DNA of 64,000 nt from JAEYZM01 sp943372195 (GTDB taxonomy: Bacteria; Bacteroidota; Bacteroidia; Sphingobacteriales; Sphingobacteriaceae): positions 62,001-126,000 of the forward strand of contig CALRXS010000005.1 of assembly GCA_943372195.1 (NCBI GenBank), written 5' to 3'. The translations under genes were made by a program, and so were the position numbers. This document shows, piece after piece, positions 17,543-25,042 of the stretch. Every line of letters starts with the position of its first letter. Positions within the stretch are counted from its first letter, which is position 1. The notes under the pieces were generated by a model. That model saw only the letters and a list, made by a program, of their open reading frames with translations, did no database searches and had not been told where the DNA came from.

Positions 17543-17554
17543 TGTATAATTTTT

Positions 17555-18520
17555 TTATTCTAGTCTACCTAGTGCTTTTCCTTTTTTATAAGCCTCTTCT
17601 TCTTTTTCTATTTGATCTTTAACAGCAGTCGTTTGATTTTTCTTAATCAGCTTTTTCATATTTGGCTGTCCAGCATTTACCCATGCTGTATACCAATAGC
17701 TGCCAACTGCTTTGATAGCTACTCTCATTCTACGCTCAACCATACCGTCTAATGCATCGTGATAAGCCTTAGAATATGCTTCTGAATACACTTGGACATT
17801 CTTCTTGCCCTTTTGCTCATAGCTGTATTTTTTCTCGGAGTCAAACTTTGCATTTAGTTCTCTCTCAAAAACGAGTACAGAATCTAATGCAGCAAAACTA
17901 CCTTTCAAAAGATTGAATGATTCTTTCAAAGGGTTATCAATATATTCTGCTTTACCTACCCAATAATTATAATCGTCAGCAAATAATTCAGGTAATCTAC
18001 TTTCCCAAAAACTATGTAATCCCTTCTGATTAGTAAATTGTCCGTCGTAATTTAATGTCGTATGCAAAGGAACACAAGCATCAGCTATGTAATGCCCAAT
18101 GTCAGCTGAATAGAATAAAATACCAGCTGAATCTTTTTCTTTGAAAGCTAAAGTTAACTTATTTAGTCGCTCTTGAATTCTCCAAGGTACAGTTCCATAG
18201 GCATTTAATGTGTCTTCTGAATATTTATTTGCAGCATCTTTCCAATTCATAGGTATGCTGTCGAAGGGATTTTTCCCATATCTATCTGCATCTAAATAGT
18301 GGCGAGGAGCTTCTTCTTTGTCAGAATACCTCCTTTTATCAGGTGCTACTGCTTGCTCGGTGATGTACTCTATATTACTTTTATAAAATCCCATCATCTC
18401 CTTAGGAAGGGTAAAAACGGCTAGTCTGTTAATTCTTTTATGGGCAAAAAAGCCCCAAGAGTAAACAAAATAAACACTGATGGCTATGAAAAACCCGGTT
18501 AAAATGATATATTTGCGCAT
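17555..18520 (-). CDS. Secreted zinc-dependent phospholipase C / S1-P1 nuclease-fold protein
   Basis: A 321-residue exported protein. The signal/anchor (MRKYIILTGFFIAISVYFVYS) is followed by WGFFAHKRINRLAVFTLP, where the N-terminal tryptophan and histidine are zinc ligands in this fold. Further zinc-binding motifs are HYLDADRYG, ADIGHYIADACVPLHTT and GLHSFWE. The order matches the zinc-dependent phospholipase C family; a nuclease role cannot be excluded. The start at 18520 begins the signal peptide; the longer frame to 18637 runs across the rpsT promoter and is rejected. A lysine/glutamate-rich C-terminal tail is present. Confidence 0.85.
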   Translation of the reverse strand: MRKYIILTGFFIAISVYFVYSWGFFAHKRINRLAVFTLPKEMMGFYKSNIEYITEQAVAPDKRRYSDKEEAPRHYLDADRYGKNPFDSIPMNWKDAANKYSEDTLNAYGTVPWRIQERLNKLTLAFKEKDSAGILFYSADIGHYIADACVPLHTTLNYDGQFTNQKGLHSFWESRLPELFADDYNYWVGKAEYIDNPLKESFNLLKGSFAALDSVLVFERELNAKFDSEKKYSYEQKGKKNVQVYSEAYSKAYHDALDGMVERRMRVAIKAVGSYWYTAWVNAGQPNMKKLIKKNQTTAVKDQIEKEEEAYKKGKALGRLE

Positions 18521-18565
18521 AATTAAGGGTAAATATAAGTTATTTTCTTCTTTTTGTAATTTAGC

Positions 18566-18596
18566 TTTGGAAATTAGAAAACAGCCCGTATATTTG
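18566..18596 (+). promoter_or_regulatory. rpsT promoter, TTTG-N19-TATATTTG
   Basis: TTTG (18566-18569), an exact 19-base spacer and TATATTTG (18589-18596) match the Bacteroidota promoter consensus fully; CAGTCC follows as at the tRNA promoter near 42512. Confidence 0.88.
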
Positions 18597-18625
18597 CAGT
18601 CCTTTTGAAATTGAAAATATAAGCA

Positions 18626-18880
18626 ATGGCAAATCATAAATCAGCAATTAAAAGAATTAGAGCGAACGCCGCTAAGAGATTGAGAAATAGATATCAAGCT
18701 AAAACAACTCGTAATGCAATTAAGATATTACGTAGTTCTGAAAGCAAATCTGAAGCATCTGAATTATTGAAGAAAGTTTCTTCAATGTTAGATCGTTTAG
18801 CTAAGAAAAACGTAATTCACAAAAATAAAGCGGCTAATAACAAGTCGAAATTGACAAAATTTGTGAATACTCTTAAGTAA
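18626..18880 (+). CDS. rpsT: 30S ribosomal protein S20
   Basis: An 84-residue basic protein of the small ribosomal subunit that binds 16S rRNA. The N-terminus MANHKSAIKRIRANAAKRLRNR is diagnostic, and the C-terminal helix IHKNKAANNKSKLTKFVN is typical. It is monocistronic, with a consensus promoter upstream and a terminator downstream. Confidence 0.98.
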   Translation: MANHKSAIKRIRANAAKRLRNRYQAKTTRNAIKILRSSESKSEASELLKKVSSMLDRLAKKNVIHKNKAANNKSKLTKFVNTLK

Positions 18881-18924
18881 TTCTTTCTTAAGATTACAGA
18901 TTATTTAAAAAAATACTGATAAAT

Positions 18925-18960
18925 AATCCTGCATCTATGCGATGCGGGATTTTTTATTTT
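18925..18960 (+). terminator. Terminator after rpsT
   Basis: An 11-bp stem with one G-T pair (AATCCTGCATC with GATGCGGGATT) and a 5-base loop is followed by TTTTTATTTT, 44 bases after the rpsT stop. Confidence 0.88.
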
Positions 18961-18987
18961 AAGCTTATCTTGAAAAAAAATAAAGAG

Positions 18988-19689
18988 ATGAGTGTGTATG
19001 ATAATAAATCAGTGGCCATAAGATTCTGGGCCGAAGAAGACCAACCAAGAGAGAAATTAATTACCAAAGGCCGACATGTATTGAGTGATTCTGAATTACT
19101 CGCAATCATAATCGGTACAGGTACTAAAGACCAGTCAGCCATAGCTATAGCTCAAAAATTATTGAGCACTGTAGATAATAATCTATATTCACTGGCAAAG
19201 TTAAGTATTAATGATCTTCAGAAAATAAAGGGGATCGGACAAGCAAAGGCGGTGAATATAATAGCTGCTCTTGAAATCGGGCGGAGGCGTAGAGAGCATA
19301 TACCTCTCGAATTGCCTAAAATTTTAAGTAGTAAAGATGTTTATGCTCAGTTAGAATACCTGTTTAGAGATTTAGAATATGAAGAATTTTGGGTCTTATA
19401 TTTAAACAGATCTAATCGAATTATTTCTAAAAAGTGCTTAAGTAAAGGTGGTATCAGTGGTACTGTAGCAGATATCAGAATGATTATGAAAGAAGCTATA
19501 GAGACTTTAGCAAGTGGCATGGTGCTTTCTCATAATCACCCTTCAGGTAATTTAGTGCCTAGTAAAGAAGATATAGCCCTTACACAAAAATGTAAAGATG
19601 CTTGTTCAATGCTTGATATTAAATTGCTAGATCATATAATCATTCACGAGAATAATTATTATAGTTTTTCTGATAGCGGCACCTTGTAA
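18988..19689 (+). CDS. radC: RadC-family JAMM/MPN domain protein
   Basis: A 233-residue member of the RadC (UPF0758) family; despite the name, its role in DNA repair is doubtful. An N-terminal helix-hairpin-helix region (LQKIKGIGQAKAVNIIAALEIG) precedes the MPN domain with the metal motif SHNHPSGNLVPSKED (HxHx7-10D). The start is the ATG at 18988, giving MSVYDNKSVAIRFWAEEDQPREKL, the normal family start; a longer frame from 18937 would begin inside the rpsT terminator. It may be transcribed by read-through of that terminator or a weak promoter of its own. Confidence 0.94.
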   Translation: MSVYDNKSVAIRFWAEEDQPREKLITKGRHVLSDSELLAIIIGTGTKDQSAIAIAQKLLSTVDNNLYSLAKLSINDLQKIKGIGQAKAVNIIAALEIGRRRREHIPLELPKILSSKDVYAQLEYLFRDLEYEEFWVLYLNRSNRIISKKCLSKGGISGTVADIRMIMKEAIETLASGMVLSHNHPSGNLVPSKEDIALTQKCKDACSMLDIKLLDHIIIHENNYYSFSDSGTL

Positions 19690-19721
19690 TTGCTGAACCA
19701 TAAATTCTCATTGATATTTTA

Positions 19722-19729
19722 TACTTTTG
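19722..19729 (+). promoter_or_regulatory. Probable -7 box upstream of pheT
   Basis: TACTTTTG matches TAnnTTTG and is followed by C, 19 bases before the pheT ATG. No clear -33 TTTG at the right distance. Confidence 0.45.
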
Positions 19730-19748
19730 CTAAAATCAAAAATTATCA

Positions 19749-22154
19749 ATGAGAATTTCATACGAGTGGCTTAAAGAGTTTATTGAGTTAGAAGAGCAAG
19801 CACAAGATATATCAGAGGCGTTGACGTCGGTCGGACTAGAGGTAGAGGCATTGGAGCAGATTGAGTCGGTAAAAGGTGGATTAGAGGGTTTGGTTATAGG
19901 TCATGTCAAAGAATGTTATCAGCACCCAAATGCTGATCGTTTGAGAATTACAAAAGTAGATGTTGGAGCAGATGAATTATTACAAATTGTTTGTGGTGCG
20001 CCGAATGTAGCGGTCGGACAAAAAGTAATTGTGGCTACGGTTGGAACTACTGTACATCCGACGAATGGCGAAGCTTTTAAAATCAATAAGTCTAAAATTA
20101 GATCTGAATTATCTGAAGGGATGATTTGTGCTGAAGATGAAATTGGTTTAGGTGAATCGCATGATGGTATAAAAATACTTCCGGATGATGCTGAAGTTGG
20201 AAGATCGTTCAAAGAATATTACGGACTAAAATCAGATGTAGTTTTTGAAATAGGCTTAACTCCAAATAGAGCTGATGCTGCATCACACTTAGGAGTTGCA
20301 AGAGATCTTGCTGCTATTTATAAAAAATCATTAAAGCCAAATAATTATAAAAAACTACCAGTACATGCTAGTGGTAAAATAAATATTCAAATTGAAAATG
20401 CCGAAGATTGCAAACGCTTTACAGGCATCTATTTGAAAAATGTAAAAGTTGCACCTTCGCCGAAGTGGTTAGTAGATCGTTTAAATATTATTGGAGTTAA
20501 ACCCATTAATAATATAGTAGATATCACCAATTATATATGCCATGGTTTGGGTCAACCAATGCATGCATATGATGCAGATAAAATTACAAATAATACAATC
20601 ATTGTTAGAAGAGCAAAGGCAGATGAAAAATTATTAACGCTTGATCATGTAGAGAGAGAGTTAAAAAATTCAGAATTAGTCATTGCTGATACTCAAAATG
20701 TATTGGGCATTGCAGGGGCTATTGGCGGATTATCTTCAGCTATTACCGAGCAAACTCAAAATGTGTTTTTAGAGTGCGCTTATTTTAACGCAGCATCTGT
20801 AAGAAAATCAGCTAAGGCACAAAATATTAAAACCGATGCTTCATTCAGATTTGAAAGAGGTACAGACCCAGATATGTGTTTAATGGCAGCATCATATGCG
20901 GTAGAATTAATGCAAGAACTTGCAGGTGTAGAACCAGAATCAGGTATAACAGATGTTTACCCTGAACCTATTGAGCAAGCAGTAATACAATTAACTACAG
21001 AATATACACAACGCTTAATCGGTAAGGCAATACCTCAAGAAACCATCAAAGAAATTTTAACAAGTTTAGGTATAAAATTAATTTCTGAGGATGTTGGATC
21101 TTTGACATTGAAGGTGCCATTAGCAAAAGTAGATGTTACTCGTCCTTGTGATTTAGTAGAAGAAGTTTTGAGAATATACGGATTGAATAATATAGAGATG
21201 CCTAAGCAGTTGAGGTCATCTTTATCATTTCAACCGAAGCCCGATGAAGACAGAGTTAAGGAAATTATTTCAGAGTACTTGAGCTCTAACGGCTTTAACG
21301 AGATGATGTCAAATTCATTGACATCCGCAAAGAGTAATGAAATAATAGGCATTGCTGATAGTGTTGAAATATTGAACCCATTAAGTATCGAACTTCAAGT
21401 ATTAAGAAGTCAGATGATAAGTTCAGGATTAGAATCAATTGCGTATAATATTAATAGAAAAAATGCCAGCTTGAATTTATATGAATGGGGTAATACTTAT
21501 CATAAAACTGAAAGTGTTAATGCAGAATTTTGGCATTTAAGTATGTTCATGACAGGTAATACGCATAAAGAACATTGGAATGTAAAGCCAGTTGAAAAAA
21601 CATTTTTCCATTTAAAATCTATTGTTGATCAAATTGTTCAACGATTGGGATTAACAAGTTTGAAGAGTTCGGTATTGACAGATGCCAATTTAGATGGCTT
21701 TGCATATTTAAATGGCAAAACTGAAATAATTAAAGTATCTTCACTACATAAGTCATTATTAAAGTCGTTTGATATCTCACAGCCAGTATATTATGCAGAT
21801 TTCAATATGACTGAAATATTCGAATTGATAAAGAAACGCAAGAAAACTTATAAAGAACCATCAAAGTTCCCAGAGGTTAGAAGAGATTTGTCAATGTTGG
21901 TAGATCAGGCGGTGAGTTTTGAGAGTTTGAAAAAGGTGGCTATGCAAGCAGAGCAAAGATTATTGAAAAATGTCGATGTGTTTGATGTTTATCAAGGGGA
22001 GAAGTTGCCAGCTGGTAAAAAGTCATATGCTTTGAGCTTTGTATTGTTAGATGAAGAAAAAACATTACAAGATCAAGCAATAGATGGGGTAATGAATAAA
22101 TTAATAGCAGCTTATGAAAAAGAAGTTGCTGCTGAAATAAGAAAAGCCTTTTGA
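19749..22154 (+). CDS. pheT: Phenylalanyl-tRNA synthetase beta subunit
   Basis: The large subunit of the (alpha-beta)2 enzyme that charges tRNA-Phe; it holds the editing and tRNA-contacting domains. In order: the N-terminal tRNA-binding EMAP-like domain (GLVIGHVKECYQHPNADRL), the B3/B4 editing domain (RKSAKAQNIKTDASFRFERG), the B5 domain (VEEVLRIYGLNNIEMPK), the catalytic-like core, and the ferredoxin-like anticodon-binding domain at the C-terminus (FPEVRRDLSMLVD). The length of 801 residues is usual. pheS is not in this window. The stop overlaps the start of the next gene. Confidence 0.97.
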   Translation: MRISYEWLKEFIELEEQAQDISEALTSVGLEVEALEQIESVKGGLEGLVIGHVKECYQHPNADRLRITKVDVGADELLQIVCGAPNVAVGQKVIVATVGTTVHPTNGEAFKINKSKIRSELSEGMICAEDEIGLGESHDGIKILPDDAEVGRSFKEYYGLKSDVVFEIGLTPNRADAASHLGVARDLAAIYKKSLKPNNYKKLPVHASGKINIQIENAEDCKRFTGIYLKNVKVAPSPKWLVDRLNIIGVKPINNIVDITNYICHGLGQPMHAYDADKITNNTIIVRRAKADEKLLTLDHVERELKNSELVIADTQNVLGIAGAIGGLSSAITEQTQNVFLECAYFNAASVRKSAKAQNIKTDASFRFERGTDPDMCLMAASYAVELMQELAGVEPESGITDVYPEPIEQAVIQLTTEYTQRLIGKAIPQETIKEILTSLGIKLISEDVGSLTLKVPLAKVDVTRPCDLVEEVLRIYGLNNIEMPKQLRSSLSFQPKPDEDRVKEIISEYLSSNGFNEMMSNSLTSAKSNEIIGIADSVEILNPLSIELQVLRSQMISSGLESIAYNINRKNASLNLYEWGNTYHKTESVNAEFWHLSMFMTGNTHKEHWNVKPVEKTFFHLKSIVDQIVQRLGLTSLKSSVLTDANLDGFAYLNGKTEIIKVSSLHKSLLKSFDISQPVYYADFNMTEIFELIKKRKKTYKEPSKFPEVRRDLSMLVDQAVSFESLKKVAMQAEQRLLKNVDVFDVYQGEKLPAGKKSYALSFVLLDEEKTLQDQAIDGVMNKLIAAYEKEVAAEIRKAF

Positions 22155-22429
22155 AGAATTTAGATAGCATAGAGAAAAAGATTGATATGCTGCTCGAATA
22201 TTGCGATGCAATAAAAGAGCAAAATGAACTCTTATTGGGCGATAATGAGATGTTGAGAAAAAAAATCACAGAGCTCTCATCAGAGTATAAAGAGCTGGAA
22301 GAGAAGCACCGTATCTTGAAATTAGCAAAGAGCGTGGCCACTACCGATGAGAAGACACTTGACATTAAGACGAAAATTAACGATTTTGTACGCGAAATAG
22401 ATAAATGTATAGCTATTTTGAGTAAATAA
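22151..22429 (+). CDS. Small coiled-coil protein upstream of zapA
   Basis: A 92-residue protein that is nearly all coiled coil, with heptad leucines from residue 5 to about 60 (IEKKIDMLLEYCDAIKEQ, NELLLGDNEMLRKKITEL, KELEEKHRILKLA). It starts with TTG at 22151, overlapping the pheT stop by 4 bases; an ATG at 22187 is the alternative start. It lies 22 bases before zapA, and such genes are regularly found there in Bacteroidota. By size, coiled-coil form and place it could be a ZapB-like division factor, but this is inference. Confidence 0.82.
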   Translation: MKNLDSIEKKIDMLLEYCDAIKEQNELLLGDNEMLRKKITELSSEYKELEEKHRILKLAKSVATTDEKTLDIKTKINDFVREIDKCIAILSK

Positions 22430-22451
22430 TTAATAGCGAACAAACATACAA

Positions 22452-22745
22452 ATGGGAGAAATCTCCATTAAAATTAATATTGCCGACAGGGTTTATCCTT
22501 TAAAAATAAATAGTGAGGATGAGGAGAATGTTCGGAAAGCTGCTAAACTGGTTAATGACCGTATTAAGGAGTTCCAAGAGAACTATGCCGTGCGAGATAA
22601 ACAAGATTTGCTTTCTATGTGTATTTTACAAATTGCCACAGAACATTTGAATCTCGATAAAAATCACAAGAATATGAGCTTTGATTTCTCTAAACAAATA
22701 GAGTCAATTGATAAAAAGCTGAGTGATTTCCTGTTTAAGCAATAA
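22452..22745 (+). CDS. zapA: Cell division protein ZapA
   Basis: A 97-residue protein that binds and bundles FtsZ at the division ring. The N-terminal beta-rich part (ISIKINIADRVYPLKINSEDEENVRKAAKLVNDRI is the family region) is followed by a coiled-coil helix; the motif LSMCILQIATEHL is typical of ZapA. It forms an operon with pheT and the coiled-coil gene upstream, with rny 58 bases downstream. Confidence 0.92.
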   Translation: MGEISIKINIADRVYPLKINSEDEENVRKAAKLVNDRIKEFQENYAVRDKQDLLSMCILQIATEHLNLDKNHKNMSFDFSKQIESIDKKLSDFLFKQ

Positions 22746-22803
22746 ATTTTAGTATTTTGTTCTATTGGTTATACTCAATTAGTATAATTAAACGATAGAA
22801 AAA

Positions 22804-24360
22804 ATGGTATTAACAATAGTAGTAGGCATAGTAGCCCTGGCATTGGGTTTCATAATTGCAAAAGTAACTCTGAAAAAGGGTATACAAGATCATGAGCAAA
22901 TCGCTAAACAAAAAGCTGAACAAATATTAAAAGAGTCTGAATCTCAAGCAGAGCTTTTGAAGAAAAATAAGTTGCTAGAAGCAAAAGAAAAATTCCTTCA
23001 AATCAAAACTGAACATGAGCAAGAGATTCAACAAAAGAATGTTCAAATTTCTCAAAAAGAAAATACGCTTAAGCAAAAAGAACAATCTCTAAGTCAAAAG
23101 CTTGAGAACAACCAACGCAAAGAGCAAGAGATGGAGACACTTCGTCAAAATCTTACTCGTCAACTTGATTTGGTAGAAAAGAAAAAAGCTGAAGTGGATG
23201 CATCACATCAATTACAGGTTAAGCAGTTAGAGAAGATATCTGGACTTTCAGTAGATGAAGCAAAGCAACAATTGATTGAAGCATTAAAAGACGAAGCTAA
23301 AACAAATGCAATGTCAATGATTAAAGATATTGTTGAGGATGCAAAAATGACTGCGGCGAAAGAAGCAAAGAAAATTGTTATTCAAACTATTCAACGATCT
23401 GCAACAGAAGCTGCAATTGAAAATACTGTTTCAGTGTTTAATATTGAAAGTGATGAAGTTAAAGGTCGTATCATCGGTCGTGAAGGTAGAAATATTAGAG
23501 CCTTAGAAGCAGCAACTGGTATTGAAATTATTGTTGATGATACTCCTGAAGCTATCATCTTATCAGGTTTCGACCCAGTAAGAAGAGAATTAGCAAGATT
23601 GTCATTACACAGACTAGTGACTGATGGTAGAATTCACCCAGCTCGTATCGAAGAGGTAGTAGCGAAAACTAAAAAACAGTTAGAAGAAGAAATTATAGAA
23701 ACTGGTGAAAGAACAGTAATCGATTTAGGTATACACGGCCTTCACCCAGAGTTAATACGTATGGTAGGTAGAATGAAGTATCGTTCATCATACGGACAAA
23801 ATTTATTACAACATTCACGCGAAGTAGCAAACTTCTGTGCGATTATGGCAACAGAATTAGGATTAAATGTGAAGATGGCGAGAAGAGCCGGGTTATTACA
23901 TGATATTGGTAAAGTATCTGAAGACAATCCGGAAGTACCTCACGCAATCTTAGGTATGCAATTAGCTGAGAAGTATAAAGAACATCCAGAAATTTGCAAT
24001 GCTATCGGAGCTCACCACGACGAAATTGAAATGACGAGTATATTGTCGCCAATTATTCAAGCATGTGATGCAATCTCAGGGGCAAGACCTGGAGCTCGCC
24101 GTGAAGTAGTAGAAAGTTATATAAAGAGATTAAAAGAAATGGAAGACTTAGCGCTTTCATACCCTGGTGTTGAAAAAACATTTGCTATTCAAGCTGGTAG
24201 AGAATTACGTGTAATTGTTGAAAGCGAAAAAATTACAGATCAACAGGCTGAAGCTTTATCATTTGACATCGCAGAAAGAATACAAACAGAAATGACATAC
24301 CCAGGCCAAGTAAAAGTGACGGTGATTAGAGAGACTAGGTCGGTATCTTTTGCTAAGTAA
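22804..24360 (+). CDS. rny: Ribonuclease Y
   Basis: A membrane-anchored endoribonuclease that starts mRNA decay. The N-terminal transmembrane helix (MVLTIVVGIVALALGFIIAKV) is followed by a long coiled coil (about residues 30-160), a KH domain with the GxxG loop in IIGREGRNIRALE, and an HD domain with HSREVANF and LLHDIGK as metal ligands. The C-terminal sequence VKVTVIRETRSVSFAK is the family end. The length of 518 residues is normal. Confidence 0.98.
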   Translation: MVLTIVVGIVALALGFIIAKVTLKKGIQDHEQIAKQKAEQILKESESQAELLKKNKLLEAKEKFLQIKTEHEQEIQQKNVQISQKENTLKQKEQSLSQKLENNQRKEQEMETLRQNLTRQLDLVEKKKAEVDASHQLQVKQLEKISGLSVDEAKQQLIEALKDEAKTNAMSMIKDIVEDAKMTAAKEAKKIVIQTIQRSATEAAIENTVSVFNIESDEVKGRIIGREGRNIRALEAATGIEIIVDDTPEAIILSGFDPVRRELARLSLHRLVTDGRIHPARIEEVVAKTKKQLEEEIIETGERTVIDLGIHGLHPELIRMVGRMKYRSSYGQNLLQHSREVANFCAIMATELGLNVKMARRAGLLHDIGKVSEDNPEVPHAILGMQLAEKYKEHPEICNAIGAHHDEIEMTSILSPIIQACDAISGARPGARREVVESYIKRLKEMEDLALSYPGVEKTFAIQAGRELRVIVESEKITDQQAEALSFDIAERIQTEMTYPGQVKVTVIRETRSVSFAK

Positions 24361-24376
24361 TTAAAATTAGTACATC

Positions 24377-24423
24377 AGTAGTTAGTCACTAGTAGCTAGT
24401 CTAGCTACTAGTGACTAACTACT
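24377..24423. repeat. Perfect 47-base palindrome built of heptamers
   Basis: Bases 24377-24399 and 24401-24423 are exact inverted copies (23 bp) around a single T. Each arm consists of heptamers of the form GTNRYTA (GTAGTTA, GTCACTA, GTAGCTA). A direct array of the same type lies at 39999-40027. The palindrome occupies the gap between rny and the Mpo1-like gene. Confidence 0.93.
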
Positions 24424-24437
24424 ATAATACTATCATT

Positions 24438-24926
24438 ATGACACGTTTAGATCAGCTATTAAGCGAGTACAGCGAGAGTCACAGAAACTCTACCAATAAA
24501 CTTATTCATTGGATTGCGGTACCATCCATCGTATTTAGTTTGTTAGGACTTATTTGGGCAATTCCATTGCCTGAATTCATGAAGCCATACCCTTATTTTA
24601 ATATCGCCTCTATCGCTATCGCATTTGCACTTTATTATTATTGGAGATTATCTGCTATTCTGGCCTTTGCTATGATATTTGTAATAGGTTTGTTCTCTTA
24701 TCTAATTGTACAATTAGAGTATTTAGAGCGAGCTGGAGGTCCAGCAATGTGGTTGATTTGTGTGATAATTTTTGTGGTGGCTTGGGTTTTTCAGTTCGTT
24801 GGACATAAAATTGAAGGTAAGAAACCATCATTCTTTAAAGATCTACAATTCTTATTAATTGGGCCAATATGGCTTCTTCACTTTGTTTTTAAATCATTAG
24901 GCTTGCCCTATCAGAGTGAAAATTAG
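24438..24926 (+). CDS. Mpo1/DUF962-family membrane protein
   Basis: A 162-residue protein with four hydrophobic helices (IAVPSIVFSLLGLIWAIPL, YFNIASIAIAFALYYYW, LAFAMIFVIGLFSYLIV, MWLICVIIFVVAWVFQF). The histidine motifs HRNSTNKLIHWIAVP and QFVGHKIEGKKPSFF match the Mpo1 family, whose yeast member is an iron-dependent dioxygenase for 2-hydroxy fatty acids; bacterial roles are untested. The start is the ATG at 24438; the frame from 24411 would translate part of the palindrome and is rejected. It is probably transcribed alone or with rny. Confidence 0.88.
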   Translation: MTRLDQLLSEYSESHRNSTNKLIHWIAVPSIVFSLLGLIWAIPLPEFMKPYPYFNIASIAIAFALYYYWRLSAILAFAMIFVIGLFSYLIVQLEYLERAGGPAMWLICVIIFVVAWVFQFVGHKIEGKKPSFFKDLQFLLIGPIWLLHFVFKSLGLPYQSEN

Positions 24927-25013
24927 TACTGCAAGTCAGTATACTTAACATTTAGCTTAACTTCTAGTTACTTTTTGATAATTATCTGTTAACAATAAAT
25001 TAACATTGCAGGG

Positions 25014-25022
25014 GTACTTTTG
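25014..25022 (+). promoter_or_regulatory. Probable -7 box for the first receptor/beta-helix pair
   Basis: TACTTTTG (25015-25022) fits TAnnTTTG and is followed by C, about 20 bases before the GTG start at 25043. The -33 element is weak. Confidence 0.45.
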
Positions 25023-25042
25023 CACAACTCAATATTACAAAA

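Noticed and set aside
21940..22443. 167-codon minus-strand frame over pheT end and the coiled-coil gene
   Set aside because: It spans two well-supported genes in antisense, and its leucine/serine-rich content is what antisense of lysine/glutamate codons gives.
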